Origin: Zonotrichia leucophrys gambelii
Taxonomy: Eukaryota; Chordata; Aves; Passeriformes; Passerellidae
Assembly (NCBI RefSeq): GCF_028769735.1
Contig: NC_088178.1
Coordinates: forward strand, 3,166,001-3,230,000
Direction of reading: 5' to 3'
Length of the DNA stretch: 64,000 bases
Notes under the pieces: model-generated
The model's database searches: none
What the model was told of the DNA's origin: nothing
What the model saw: only the letters and a program-made list of their open reading frames with translations
Position numbers and translations under genes: made by a program
In this document: in pieces, positions 1-12,221 of the stretch
Position numbering within the stretch: the stretch's first letter is position 1
Layout of the letters: the number at the start of each line of letters is the position of its first letter

Positions 1-55
1 AGAATTTCTTCTTAATGTCTAATTCAAACCTGCCCTCTGTCCCTGCTCTGCGTAT
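1..55 (-). mobile_element. CR1 LINE fragment cut by the window edge
   Basis: The first ~42 bases repeat, with few changes, the CR1 segment found again at about 231-271 (the stretch ending in 'tgccctctgt'). It is therefore a second CR1 copy lying directly beside the one at 70-570, in the same minus orientation. Its remainder lies outside the window. Confidence 0.7.
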
Positions 56-69
56 TTCTCTTGTCACAG

Positions 70-570
70 GATGGAATCACAGACTGCCTGTGTTAAAGAA
101 CACCTCATTTTAACCTCCTGCCTTCAGCAGGGACACCTCCCATGTGTTCCTTGTCCAACCTCCAGGGATTGGGCAGCCACAGCTTCTCTGGGCAAACCTG
201 TGCCAGGGTCTCAGCACCCTCACGGGGAACAATTTCTTCTTAATGTCTAATTCAAACTTGCCCTCTGTCAGTGTGAAGCCATTCCCCCCTGTCCTGGCAC
301 TCCAAGCCCTTGTCACAAGTCCCTCTCCAGCTCTCTTGGACCCTTTAGCCACAGGAAGGGGCTGTAAGGGATCTCTGGAACCTTCTCTTCTTCAGCTGAG
401 CACCCCCAGCTCTCCCAGCCTGTCTGAGCAGAGGAGCTCCAGTCCTCTGGACCCACTCTAATGGGTCTTTGTCCTTCTTGGGTCCATGTCCTTCCTGTGC
501 TGTGAACCCCAGACCTGGATGCAGAACTCCAGATGTGGTCTCACAGGGGTAGAGAAAAAGAGGAAGCTTT
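70..570 (-). mobile_element. CR1 LINE, 3'-terminal part with reverse-transcriptase C-terminus remnant
   Basis: On the plus strand the segment shows the reversed CR1 3' end in order: 'ggaatcacag' tail, 'cagggacacctccca', 'gggcagccacagcttctctggg', then the region complementary to the end of ORF2. Translation of the minus strand gives recognisable CR1 reverse-transcriptase C-terminal pieces: a 'RPHLEFCIQVWG'-like motif near 540-500 and 'GNGFTLTEGKFELDIKKK' near 290-235. Stops and frame shifts show it is dead. Typical CR1 5' truncation explains the short length. It is a truncated non-LTR retrotransposon, not a host gene. Confidence 0.9.
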
Positions 571-1382
571 CCTCATTAAACCTATGTAAAACACACAACT
601 TCTCCAGAAAAAAAAAACAATTAATAGGGTCAAAATCAAGAGGCTGTCCCTTCAGCACAGACTAAAGCAGCATTAGCCAGGAACTGAGACCTCTCAGCTT
701 CCATCCCAGCTTTGATTTCTACAGGATCTCAGTCCAGCACCACACAAATACCTGTTAGGGATGGAAGAGGTACCTGGGGACCAGCACAAGGACAGTGGGG
801 CAAGCTTCCCCACACTGCCTGGACCCTAAATAAATTCTGCTTCATTTAGGGTCTCATCCAAATACCAAAGCACTGACCACACATCTACTCTGAGCACAAC
901 AGAAAAGCTGCTCCTCTTTCCCACATAAATCAAGTGAACCAGGAGCATTAGAGAAAAATCCTGTTAGACAATATTATGAAACATGACAGTGAGTAAGCAA
1001 AGCGTTTTTCAGATCTGTGCACCCACTACTGACTTGGTGTTTACTATCTTTTCATGTGACAGTAGGGAAATCAAAGAAGACAAACCCCACACTTCAAATG
1101 TGACACTGAATTTTGTTGCTCAGAGAGCAGCACGGCCCCTGTGCCAAGCTCCCAGTGACAGACAAACACAGCTCTGCTTTGATCAGGAGTTACAACACTG
1201 CTGGCTGCTCTACATGATCCACTGCAATAATTTATCCCTCTTTTCCTCACTTTAGAAGCATTGCCTTGTTATTTACTGATTAAAGAGGCCATCAGCCTGC
1301 ACTGAAATGTCATTTTTATGTGTTTTCAGAACGAGTCTCTCTCTCTCTTCCTCACACCTCAAGTATGAAGAAGGTGTTCCTT
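571..1382. other. Unassigned intron-like sequence
   Basis: No repeat family, RNA gene or splice-flanked coding segment was recognised. A 90-codon plus frame at 983-1255 has no family resemblance and is judged chance. Confidence 0.5.
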
Positions 1383-1742
1383 TCAACATGCTGCTTTATG
1401 TACTCTCAGAAAACAATATTTTTGGCTAAATAACAACCTTTTAAAGGTAAAACTAGCACAGTTAGGACCATTGTCATTCTCTTTGTTCTGTACAACTGGT
1501 TCCTTCCAGGCTTTTTCCCCCTGCTGAGCTTCAGTCACAGCTTTGGCATCTCTGTAGATAAGCAGGGTCACAGAGCATGGGGTGCTGGTGTTGGCCAGGA
1601 GGATGCTGACCAGGTTCACAGTGTTGGAGCCACCTCCACCCAGCACTGCACCACAAACCACAGAGCCACAAGGTCCCTCTACCACACAGAGCTCTGCCCC
1701 AACAGCCTCCTGGATGTCAGCATAATTCTCTTCATTATTATC
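1383..1742 (-). other. Protein-like open frame of unknown identity (possible gene fragment)
   Basis: A minus-strand frame of about 119 codons without an ATG at its start. Its first ~80 codons (1742-1500) use GC-rich, bird-like codons and read as plausible protein: a glycine run 'VLGGGGSNTVNLV' followed by a hydrophobic stretch ending 'LLIYRDAKAVTEAQ'. The last ~35 codons look like ordinary AT-rich intron. I do not recognise the family. There is no convincing splice acceptor upstream and no strong donor, so a decayed retrocopy or gene fragment is more likely than a live exon. Chance remains possible. Confidence 0.25.
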
Positions 1743-4700
1743 TTACATAACTCAATGACAATTCTCAATTGCTCCCCACTCAGATTTACTCTGATTTACT
1801 CTTCCTTTGTCTAACTCAATTCTGCTTAATTTTAAGAGCAAAACTACTCTGTAAATAATTTTACATTTGTGCATAAGGTATTTGCCAGAAGGAGAATGCC
1901 TTTCCTAACAGAAAATGGGGATCAATATGGAAAATCAAGTACAGAGGAGCCTGAAACTCTAAACTTCTTGCTTATGAACTTTATTAAAGGAAGAAGATTT
2001 AAAAAGCAGGAAAGGGCAACTCCTCTCTGTCAACTTCCACAGAAACAGAGGCAATGAGAATTGCCACAGTGAGGATTGTCTGCCCACAGCCTACAACCAC
2101 ATAATATTTACCACAACAAGATCAGACTGCCAAAACAATAATCCCTCCCCACTTTGGGAACTCCCTGGGGAAGAAGGAACAGATATCTGTTCAAATGAAA
2201 AGCCTTCATATCAATAAAGCTCAGAAGTTCACTCTCTATATTGAAAACATTTATTAAACCATCTGTGATACACTGAAATTTCCTTTAAATCAAATCAGTA
2301 GATATGGAAGAGTTTAAATTAATATTTTCAATTGAAAGCACTGTTCCATTGTCCCTATGTCCAGAAAAATCCCAACATCCGTCAGCCTAATAACACAATG
2401 CTTAAAGAAAATATGATGCCTTGAAATATTTATGTTTCATATTTATGACTGCAGCTATCCATAAAAAATGCCCCTCTCCTGAGAAGCAGCCATCCTGTCA
2501 CCACCTTCTCTCTCCTGCACTGACTCTAGTTATCCCATCCACAAATCATTTCTTCTTATTAAAGTATGATTTTTTTACCATTGAGACTCAATGCAGAAGC
2601 AAAACAAAACAAAACAAAACAAAGTGTGCTGCTGTTCTGAAAAGCTCCTAGGGAATTGCCCAGGGAAAGAGCAAAGCAGAATAGAAATAATTTCTCAGTT
2701 TGCAGTGTACTCCAAAATCATTGAAGTGTCATATACCCCTGCTACTAATTTAGCACTGTCTATCACTAATTTAACATTCTGAAAAGTGACTTTAAAAAAA
2801 GCCACACAAGAGAGCTAAAAAAAAAGCTTAGAAACTGGAACCACTCTTGTGTTGCAGCATTTTGCATGACCTGATGCCCACAGAGCCCTCAGCTCAAGTG
2901 TAATTTCATGGCCAAGACTAACAAGAAATCCAAACCCAATAGTGGCAGACTTCAACAAAAGTGCTTGCCATAAATCAGCAGCTTGGCCCAAAAAATGCTG
3001 CTAAAATCCTGACTGAAAGAGCCTAAAGTGTTATCACCTCCACTACGCAGCTCCAAGCTGGTTTTTGACTTCATTTTCCAAGTTTAAATCAAAGTTCATA
3101 CATGAGGATGATGGAAAAAAGACTGTAGCACCAAGGAACCAGGAAAATTTCCCCCCAGATCCCAATTTACATGGGCATGGGTGTGATCAAAGGCTGTTCC
3201 ACCAGACAGGAGGGGATCAACAGCCTGAACCTCCTGCCAGCTACACATTTTAGTTTCAGCATTCCTCCCCTTCCCTACTTGTACATTTTATGTTCAATAT
3301 TTTGCTTCTCAATTTAAAGCCAGGGTTTCCTACAAATAACAATTCCTGAATTAACCACAGAAATGTTGCTGGCTACTGTTTAGCCAAGTCTTGATGATGG
3401 AGATTTAAAATATAACAAACCTGTCATCTAGAAAATCCCAAACACAAACCAAAACTTTAGCACTTGAATAGTGTTTTGGTTTAGGGTAAATGTGGGAGAG
3501 AACCACTGAAGGGGTTTATCAAAAGTAGATTTAATCAGGTTTTTTCTTAAGTGGTTCAGGAAAAATACTTCTTTGGAGAAAAGTGGGGAAAATTGTTTAT
3601 TTTATAGGTAAAGTATTTACTAGTCTAAAAAAAAAAAAGAATAATATTAAACAATAAAATCTCTTGTTCTAAAAGAGATTACAAACTTAAAAGTCTTTGT
3701 TTCTGGGTTGTAGTTTGGCTTATTTAGTCTCTTATCAGTTTCTTCACTGATGTAAATGTGGCTCAGGCCAGCTTTGTAACTTTTGTAACCTGTTGTGTAG
3801 GGTTTTATATGGTTGTTTTCTACTTCTGTTTTATTTCTATTAGTAAAATAATTCCAATATATTAGAACTATTCGTAAAAAGAGTGTAGGCAGCATTTACT
3901 AGGCATTCCTCTGCTGGAACCATCTGAAAATTTTACTGCAATTCTTCTGTCTTTCAGTTGGGGATGGATCTTCTTGAGCACAGTCAAAAAAAATGCAAAT
4001 TTTTTATCAAATCTGATTTAGTTAATGGCAGTTTTCCTTTTCACTGAGCTGGGATGATGGGCTGGGGAATTAAGGGAATATTTGAGGGGAGCACACAGGG
4101 AAGGGCAAGGAAAGGCTTTTGCAGCAGTGTTCCATGGAGGAAGTGGGGTTCAGGAGCAGGCCACCCCAAGAGGATGAGGTTGTTTGTGCTGTGGGTGATG
4201 CCCACTGAGGAGCCTTCAGCCTAGGGAAAGATGATGAGGAAATGAAGCAGTGATCAACAGAAAATTTGATTTTCTTGAAAAATGAACAATATTTACTGTA
4301 GTAAAGACAGGGGTGTAATAAGCTGTGTAACAAACCTATAATAAATAGGATGTGCCGGGTCATAATCCAAGCCAACACATGCCTGGAGTTACAATAGGGT
4401 CCAACATGACAAATTTCTGACAGGATCAAGGGTAGGGAGCACTGATGGAACATTTCTTGCTGCAGCTCAATGCTAATAACCCTAATAACAGGGTTTCCAT
4501 TCTATGAAAGTCACGTCGCTCTTCTGCAAATAAAAGCCTTATTTTAATCTTATCACAGGAGATTGTCAAATTACATGTATTCTCTCCTGGAACTTTTTGA
4601 AATGACAGCTAGCTGGGAAAAAAAACCAAAAAACCAACCCTAGCCTATGTTATTAATGCCATTTTAAACAATGCTGGAATGGGTGTGTGCATGTGGGTGC

Positions 4701-6136
4701 ACGTGTGGCAGCAGGTCCTCATTAGGGGAAATTATAATCTGTATTGTGCATCTAAATTGACAGAACTTCCTGCACAGAGTCTAGCTCCCAGTGCACAGCA
4801 TCTGATATGGCTCAGAAAGGAAATTTCTGAGCATAAAACCTTCAGGTCTGGGACAGAAGCACAAGATCTCCCAGGGAAACAACACAGAGCAGTGCTCTGA
4901 GGTAGCTACGTATGAACTGCAGGCAGAAAAATGTCTATAAAGTGTAAAACCCAGCTGACCTAATAAAAAATATCAATTTTACCTAAAAAGCTGCCTCTTG
5001 TCCTGACACCCACTGTGCTGCAGGGAGCTGGGAGAGCAGGAACAGGCAGCCCCAAGGAGATTTACTTCCCTAGATGGAAGCTGCAGTGCTCAGCCACTGC
5101 ATCCATCATGCTTTCAGCTCTCCTCAAGTTCACAACCCAGATCCTGGCTGGCAGTGAAACAGCCAGCAATAAAGTCAGCACCCAATGGTTATGAAAATAT
5201 TTTTGCACAATTCAGCTGTGCCTTTGTTATCAGATTCAAATCAGAACTAAAAAAGGCTACCATATTGTGGTGCAAATCCTGTTTATAGCACCAAGTTAAT
5301 AAATCAACACATTAAGAGGAAGCCAATGCACGGCTGTATCTACATTTAAATGCTTTTTTAGCTGAAACCCCATTTTAAACCTCACCAAAAGAGGCTGAAA
5401 ATCATCTGAAGTGTAATGGCAGGAGGAGCCAGAGCACACCAAGCCTTTTGTAGCAACTTTACAGGGTGAATTTCCAATTAACCCGCTCTAAAGTGGTTTT
5501 CAAAACATAGGATGGGAAGGCAACTTTTGCAGAGGAAACAACAAAAACCAGCACTTGGTATAAGACACCTAGAAATGTCCACTCTTATCATCACAACATT
5601 TTTACTCAAAATACATAGCCCAATTGGCACAACCCAATTGCTGCTGGATTTTGTACTCCAGAAAGCTGCAGGGGTTGCAGTGAGAGTTCAGTGTTAAAAA
5701 ACTTGTTGGACCCATCAAGATGATCATACACAGGCAAGCCCATGAGAGCTGTTCCTGCAGAAGCTCAGGAAACACCAGCTAGGAGGCTCAGCACACCTCA
5801 AATGTCACCAGGAGATTGTTAAGAAAATAAAAATTGAAAGACTGTGCCCTTTAGTTTGAAGAGCATCTCCATAAAGTTCAGCAGGATACCTTGAAAGTTC
5901 AAAGAAATGAAATCACCTGCCATTCACTCTCCCTCCAGGCAGGGTTAGCCAGGTTAATACCAGGGTTGAGCTCCAGATCTGTGATTAAACCAGAGCAGTT
6001 TTCCACACAAACTCACCCTCTAATTACCTGATGGCAGACCTGCCTCACCACTGTGGTTATCCTGAAAGTTTGGGACCTTCAGGCCCTTTTTCTGTTGTTG
6101 AATTTTCCACAAATACACACAAAATAAGCACTTTAC
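1743..6136. other. Intron-like sequence, no gene recognised
   Basis: AT-rich unique DNA with short A-rich runs and a short AAAAC array. A 127-codon minus frame at 4070-4453 has no family resemblance and no usable splice context. If the exon at 6137-6238 belongs to a real minus-strand gene, this is the start of its downstream intron. No next XPR1 exon was found here. Confidence 0.5.
2600..2623. repeat. (AAAAC)n short tandem repeat
   Basis: Four to five consecutive copies of a CAAAA/AAAAC pentamer are visible. Confidence 0.9.
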
Positions 6137-6238
6137 CTGAATAGAAAATGTTGATTTTGGCAAGTTCTTTCTCACAGGTTTGGAAGAATTTCTCTTCAAA
6201 CGTGGCAAAACATCTTTTCACCGTGTCCTCATCTGTGT
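6137..6238 (-). CDS. XPR1-like: Single exon of an XPR1-like phosphate exporter (part of the SPX domain)
   Basis: The minus strand reads a 102-nt exon. It is preceded by a T-rich tract ending 'ttttgtag' and followed by 'CAG|gtaaag', both canonical splice signals. It encodes about 33 residues including 'TDEDTVKR' and '[17 protein letters not shown]', which I recognise as the SPX-domain segment of XPR1, the multi-pass membrane phosphate exporter whose SPX domain senses inositol pyrophosphates. The exon begins with the last two bases of a codon and ends with the first base of one; as I remember the vertebrate gene, both length and phase match. Odd points: C where XPR1 has Y (KRYF), T where it has K (FAKF), I where it has T (KINTF), and probably D for V at the split first codon. 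These positions are near-invariant in my memory, so this may be a paralogue or decaying duplicate, not the main gene. Neighbouring exons were not found in the window. Confidence 0.85.
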
Positions 6239-7219
6239 CTACAAAACAAAATAGAAAAACAAAGAAGTTGGAACAGAAGGACATAGGGACAATTTTACAA
6301 GTGGAAATAGTTCTTCAGAGCAAATCCACCACCTTTGCCATGCAGAGGAAGAAGAACAACCAAGTCCAAAGGGCTGGAGGGAACACATATTGGCTTATCA
6401 AAGGAATTGCACCAAGACAGAGAAGGACACGCTCATAACAGCACCCTGGCCAAAGTTCCCATCATCTTTTTGATCCTCCAAGTGCTATTTCAGACCTCAC
6501 AACTCCATTTTTGCCTCAAAGACCGAAGCTGACCCTAAGTGTTCACTCTAACTTGGCAAACATTTGTGTTCAGAAGGAAAAAAACAAGGTTTTAACTGAA
6601 GCCTTCACCTGATCTTCCAGGAGGACTCACTGCCTTCAGCCACCATTCCCACCTTGTCATCAGGCTAATCCTTCAAATACAAACAATACAAACTAAAATC
6701 CATACAGAAATCCACACAGAAAACTGTGTGGAAGCTTCCCTCCTGGAAAATAATAGCTTTTCTCATCAGCAAAGTTGAAAGGAAAAGGCCTAAATGATAA
6801 TGATTGTCATCAGATCCACAACTCTTTTTCACCCCATTGCTCTGGAACAGCTTTAGTTCTTCTGCAAGAACTACATACAATTCCATAATTAAAGTCAAAA
6901 CTTGAAATTAAAGCAGCTATTCAGTCACCTTGTTGTAATAAAGAATATAGTGCAGAATCTCAAAGACAGAATGCATTTTCTAGTAATTAAGAAATTAGTT
7001 TAATGAGTAAAAAAAAAAATCAAGACAGGCTATAATTACCAATTTCAGTACTGTCAAAAACCAAATGTTCCTAATGCTGAAGCAGAGCAGACTCTTCATA
7101 CTCTCCCATAGTTGCAGCCCCTGAATCTTTATACACTCTCACAGATTGCAAGGGTTAGTGTTAACACAAACAGGAAAATTAAGATTTTATTATGGTCTCA
7201 ACAACGTTGAGAAGCAGAC
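6239..7219. other. Intron-like sequence upstream of the XPR1-like exon
   Basis: The first ~35 bases hold the polypyrimidine tract and acceptor of the exon on the minus strand. The rest is AT-rich with no recognised element. Confidence 0.5.
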
Positions 7220-7352
7220 CACAGAACCACAGAATTGCTTCAGGTTGGATTAAGATGAGTGAATCCAATCACTGCCAAGCCCACCACTAAACCATGTCTC
7301 CAGGTGACACATCCATGTTTTTGGAACACTTCCAGGGATGCTGATTCTACCA
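7220..7352 (-). mobile_element. CR1 LINE fragment, old and short
   Basis: Diverged reversed CR1 3' end: 'cacagaattgcttcaggttgga', then 'ccaccactaaaccatgtct' and 'cacttccagggatgctgattct'. It matches the same CR1 type as the copy at 23.5 kb. Confidence 0.7.
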
Positions 7353-10300
7353 GATTCAAACAGATGTTGAAATAAATGTTATTAAATTGAGAAGACAAAT
7401 GACTACAGTGAAGTTTTATTCACTCTCACATACACATATTGGACTGTCATAACTAAGAAATCTTTTTCTTTTAGCATCAATTTCTAGGTAAAACCAACCT
7501 CAAGAGAATATTTAAATACAAAATTTCAACATTTAGATTCTTCTGGTTTGGCTCTGATATTAAGCACACAAATGCAAGTAATAATAATCAGGAGGTACCA
7601 AAGCAGAGCTGACTCTTTAAGATGGACCTGAAAGGCAGATTCTCCAGCACAAAGAGTTTACCCAGGTCTAGCAGAAAAGTTTATCTAGAGGTGCTTTCTG
7701 ACATGGGGGAGCCATCATTTCCTGCACTTAAAAAATAAACCATAAAGAAATAAAAGCACACAGGTTCACTGCTTTCCTCTTCCAAACCTCTTCCACCACA
7801 GCTTGCTTTTATGTTTCAGTACATTCATAAAATAATAGTAACACCAAGCAAGTTTTTAAACTTCTGTCACTACCAAAGGATTAAAAAAAACCAACCAAAC
7901 AAAAAACCCCAAAAAACAAAAGCAAAATCTCTTTAAGCATGTAATATACTTTTTGTCCGTAAAGTCAAGCATGAATATTTCTGTGCAAACAAAACAGCAC
8001 CTTCTAAAAGTTCAGTAAAGCAACATAGAGGTAAACTAACATAATCAATGCCAAATAACACTACTAGTATCTTGTTTTGTAAACTATTGACCAGTTCAAG
8101 GAATTATAAATAAGTGTGTTGAACAGTTTGACCATAATCTGAAGTTTAGAACAGGAAAATGGGCTTTGAACACAAACCAGCTCCTACTGGAAGCCCTTCC
8201 AAAACCCTTGAGATTAGGAATTCAGGTCTCTATCTCAACCTCAAAACACTGCTGACTCAGAGGAGAGCAAGTCCTACATAAACTATTCAAAATCCCTCTC
8301 CAAATGCCAAATGCTGCCTTGTAAAAGATATTTTGCAGGCCAGGGTAGATGCCAGGCTTTAAAATAAATAAATAAATTTTAAAAATCAGGAATCTCTGTG
8401 AAGAAAAGGCTGGTGCTGGTCCCCCTGCAGTTCAGCCATTGAGCTGCAATAATAGACAAGTGCTGTCAAGGCTACTGCCTTTATTTATTTATTTATTCCT
8501 TTATTTATTCCCCCCCAAGGCTAGGACAGGACAAGGCTGTTTTGCCATGAGAAAATCGCAGTGCCAGAGCCCTGGCCTTGGCTTCAGGAGCTCCATGACA
8601 ACAGGGGCTGTTTCTAAAAGGCATCCAGCTCCAGCTGCCAGGGAGGGCTGGCCTAACCTTCCTTTTGTTCCTTTTCTATAGCATTCCTACTCCATTCACC
8701 CTCAGCTCCAGGCAGGCTGTCTGATCAATACTGCACCCTCCAGACCTCAGCCTCCCATGGATTCCCCGGCCTGAATTAAATAAAAACCCACAGGAAGCCT
8801 GCAAATCTCTTGCTTTTACTTGCAAAGCCCAAAGCAGCAGCAATCTAGATCTGCTCCCCCTAATTTTTAGATTTGCAGACAGCTCAGATGTTGGCACACC
8901 TAAAACAGAACTTGAAGCTGAAAAAATAACATCCAAATTACATCCCTAAGTTGTCCCAAGCACTCAATTCTCAGTGCTCCTCTCAACTTTTCATTTAATC
9001 TCATTTTCTGCAGCTGTAGTCTATAAACAAATGATCAGCATCACTCACTCCCTTGCAAGAACACACCAGGAAAAGTATTTTTTTAGAGCAGTGCCCTTTA
9101 AAATAATCATTTTTAATAAGTCCTCTACTCTTTATCATGCTGAATTTTAAAGAGCATTTAATTAAAAAAGATTAATTAGCTTTGTTGTGAGATCAGCACA
9201 GGTGTAGTTCTCTGAATCACCTTCTGTTTGCCACAAAACAGCTCTATCTGAGTAATATTATTTCAACACTTTAGCTACCGAGGAGGCAATTTGATTTATG
9301 AGGAGGCATCTGAAATCTAGTCAGTGAAATAAAAATAAAAATCAAGCTCAACATTGGCATTAAACACATCAAATAATACTGAACACGTGATCACAAGTTT
9401 AACATCAGCGCCACTTTGAATACACTAATTTTTTTTAATTTTTCCACATGCTGTACCCAGCACTCAACTAGGACTACAGCAACAGATCTGTTATGAAAAA
9501 TTAACAATTTTTTGTTAATTACAATTAGTAAACAATTAGTAAAAAATTAGAAAACAATTAATTTTCTTGATTCTATAAAGACAGTAACTGCTTAGACTTC
9601 TAGGCCCAGTGGCACACTAGGGAAAAAAGAAGAAAAAGCCACTTTTATTGCTACTCAAGACACTAAAAAGTGGGTCACTATAATGAAAACATAGATCTGT
9701 CTCCAAAATCCCATCAGCTTTGTCTGTCTATTCAACCATCACAATTCTCTCATACCCTTGACAGATCTGCAGCACCAAAATTCTCATTTCCCCAACCTTT
9801 TTACACAGCACAGCGAAATTCTGCAGGTAAAAATAATCAGACTGTAAAGTCCCTTAATGCAAGGACAAAGATGATTATCTTCACACTCCTGGTGTTTATT
9901 GGGGTGTTTTTCCAAAGGAAAAGTTTTTCCACAAGGCAAATCCCTTTCTCACTTGGGTCAGCTGCAAATTGGATTATTTACTGAAACTTTTATGTCCTAT
10001 CTTGGGACAAATAAAAGTTTGCTTGTACAGACTTTCACATGCTATAAAAATTTCTTCCTAGGACTTATTCTTGCTGTAGGAAGAAGAAGGAAGCCAAATA
10101 AATAAAGGAACAACAAAAAAAAATAATCTGCTTGCAAATAAAGGAATATCTGTGTTCAGGTTATTCCACCCTACACATGTAATGGTGTGCATCTCTTCTG
10201 GAATTTATTCCATCCACCAAAAGTGGACCTCAAATTAATGTCAAATCATCAGGGAAGAAGCTTCTTGAGCTAGCTGATATGAAAAATAATGTCAAGAAAA

Positions 10301-11000
10301 TTCAAAGCAGGCTATACCTGCTTTGGTGAGCCAGCACAGCTCTCCACTGAACAAATCCTTTAGCCCAAATTAGATCTGGTTATTAAATTATTGCCTTAAC
10401 TGCTGCCAGTTACCAACACAAGTTCTCTCAGGTTTTGCTTCACCATTTTGTTGTTCTTTACCAATTAACCCCGACTGAACAAAACCTATTCCAAAATACC
10501 TTTAGAAATTACAATTTTCAGATTGATAGAAGTCCTGCTGCCTTAGTTTTTAGACTCTATCACTGAAATCTTACAAGGAAAACCAGCCAGATTCTTACAG
10601 CTGGTTTGTTTGGCTGGAAAGAAAAAGCAACCTCCACAACATGCCTACAAGCTAGACACCCAACCAAGTGTCTACTATAAATTATTTATAGGAGTGACTC
10701 TGTAAACACAGATTCCAAAGCAATGACAGAGTCCTGCTATGAACTTCAGGTGCAGAAAAACCAGGCCACAAAGCAGCCACGTGTGAGGAGACAATTCCAA
10801 GGTTTTGCAGTTTCCAGGTGCTCTTCTTTAAACAAGAATCCACCTCTCATAACTCCTGGAAGCAAGGAAGGCAGTGCCAGTCTGTGTCAGCTATTCCAGG
10901 AGAGTCACTAATGCTTCACTTCTGCACCATTCAGAGAGAGAATTATAAAACTGAGCCTATGTGGTAGAGCTCAGATTCGAAGGGCAGCTAGGCAGAAACT
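7353..11000. other. Intron-like sequence with small simple repeats
   Basis: AT-rich and unique. It includes a TAAA tract at about 8361-8380, a TTTA tract at 8480-8510, and an AATTAG-rich patch at about 9490-9560 with repeated 'aattagtaaa' motifs. No exon-like coding segment was recognised. Confidence 0.5.
8480..8510. repeat. (TTTA)n tandem repeat
   Basis: Uninterrupted and near-perfect TTTA units followed by a C7 run. Confidence 0.9.
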
Positions 11001-11115
11001 TTAAAAAAAAAAAATTAAAGAAAATTAATTTAAAAATTATTAAAAGTGAAAGTAAAATTAAAGTGAAAATGAAAAAGTTATTAAAAAATTTAAAAGTGAT
11101 TAAAAAATTAAAGAA
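11001..11115. repeat. A-rich low-complexity tract
   Basis: More than 100 bases of A/T with scattered G and almost no C on the plus strand. It is built from 'aaaatta' and 'aaagtgaaa' motifs, giving a purine-rich strand. Confidence 0.85.
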
Positions 11116-11596
11116 AAGTAGCACAAATGCCCAGCAGTATTTCAAAAGCTACCATAAAAATCCTGATAATAAAGGATGACAGACCTGCCAGGTGACACCA
11201 TACAGGGACATCAACACCCACTTTCCCCACCCTGAAATTTCTCTCTTTTCAAGGAAAGAAGTGAAGATTCACATGTGTTTTTGCAGCAGGCTCCCAATAA
11301 AGTAGCCCAGAAACACTGCCACACAGCCCAGGGTGAAGGAAAGCCAGTCAACAGGAACTCAGAGTCACATTTCACCCTGACCTTTCCCCCAGGACAAAGA
11401 ATGGAGAGCAGCAGGCTTGAGTTACTCAGCTGGAACACACGGGAACCTGCCCAGGCCACGTCTGCTGGCGGTGCCAAGCGGGCAGAGATGCAAACAGAGA
11501 TCCCAGAGCTCTGTGGGATAACCAGGATCACACCAGGACATTCCCCCAGCTGCTCACCTGCTGCCTCCAGCTCTGCTTTTCGTTACAGCAAGGCAG
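11116..11596. other. Unassigned sequence flanking a solo LTR
   Basis: Somewhat GC-richer than its left neighbour. A plus frame of 152 codons (11275-11733) runs into the LTR and has no family resemblance. No gene is called. Confidence 0.45.
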
Positions 11597-11602
11597 GAGA
11601 GC

Positions 11603-12215
11603 TGTGGGATCTCAGCACCTCAGGACTGAGGTGTCACCGAGACCACCCTTGGGGGGCTCGGGAGTCCTGGAATGTTGCCAGAAGTGTCTGGTGGCTGGAC
11701 TTTGATCCTACACGGGAGACGACACCTGTATGAGGATAGGAGGGTTTCACCGGGGTGAATGGTGAAGGGATCAGTTAGTTAGAGAGTGAGACACAGGGTT
11801 TAGGATTTCTGTACAGGGGGGTTTAGAGAAGTAAGATGGAGGAATTGGGGCGTGTCCTGTCCTTCTTCTTCTTCTTCTTCTCCTCCATCTTCTGTGGTGA
11901 TGGTGGCACTTTGGGATTGGTCATTACTAAAAGTGCACTGGGCAATAAGGGTGAAAGGTATTGGGGAAAAATGATAAATATTGTATACGTAACTTTGGGT
12001 ATAAAGATAGGTGACCGCCCGGAGGGAGGGGAGTGTGCTCATGGCTGGCTGCTGAGCAGAGCTCTGTCGGGCCGAGAGAAAATCTTTTAGATAAACAATT
12101 AATAAACACAGAGACTGAGAAAAGAACTGAAGCCTCTTCTCATCCTTTGGAACGCGGGCTGCCCCAAGGCCACTCCGGGCCTTTCCAGGCCCTCCAAACA
12201 GCCGAAAACCGGACA
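11603..12215 (+). mobile_element. Solo LTR of an endogenous retrovirus (613 bp, class II/ERVK-like)
   Basis: The segment starts TGTGGG and ends GGACA (TG...CA ends). It is bracketed by a perfect 6-bp direct repeat, GAGAGC, at 11597-11602 and 12216-12221, the target duplication expected of class II endogenous retroviruses. Internal signals in order: a CT-rich (CTT)n stretch near 11861-11885, a TATA-like TATAAAG at 12000-12006 and a polyadenylation signal AATAAA at 12101-12106. No internal retroviral genes remain, so it is a recombined solo LTR. It shares its layout (TTTAGG block, AAGATGGAGG, CTT run) with the LTRs at 12365 and 60435. Confidence 0.88.
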
Positions 12216-12221
12216 GAGAGC

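Noticed and set aside
4070..4453. 127-codon minus frame
   Set aside because: No recognisable family, no acceptor or donor that fits, and AT-rich codons typical of intron.
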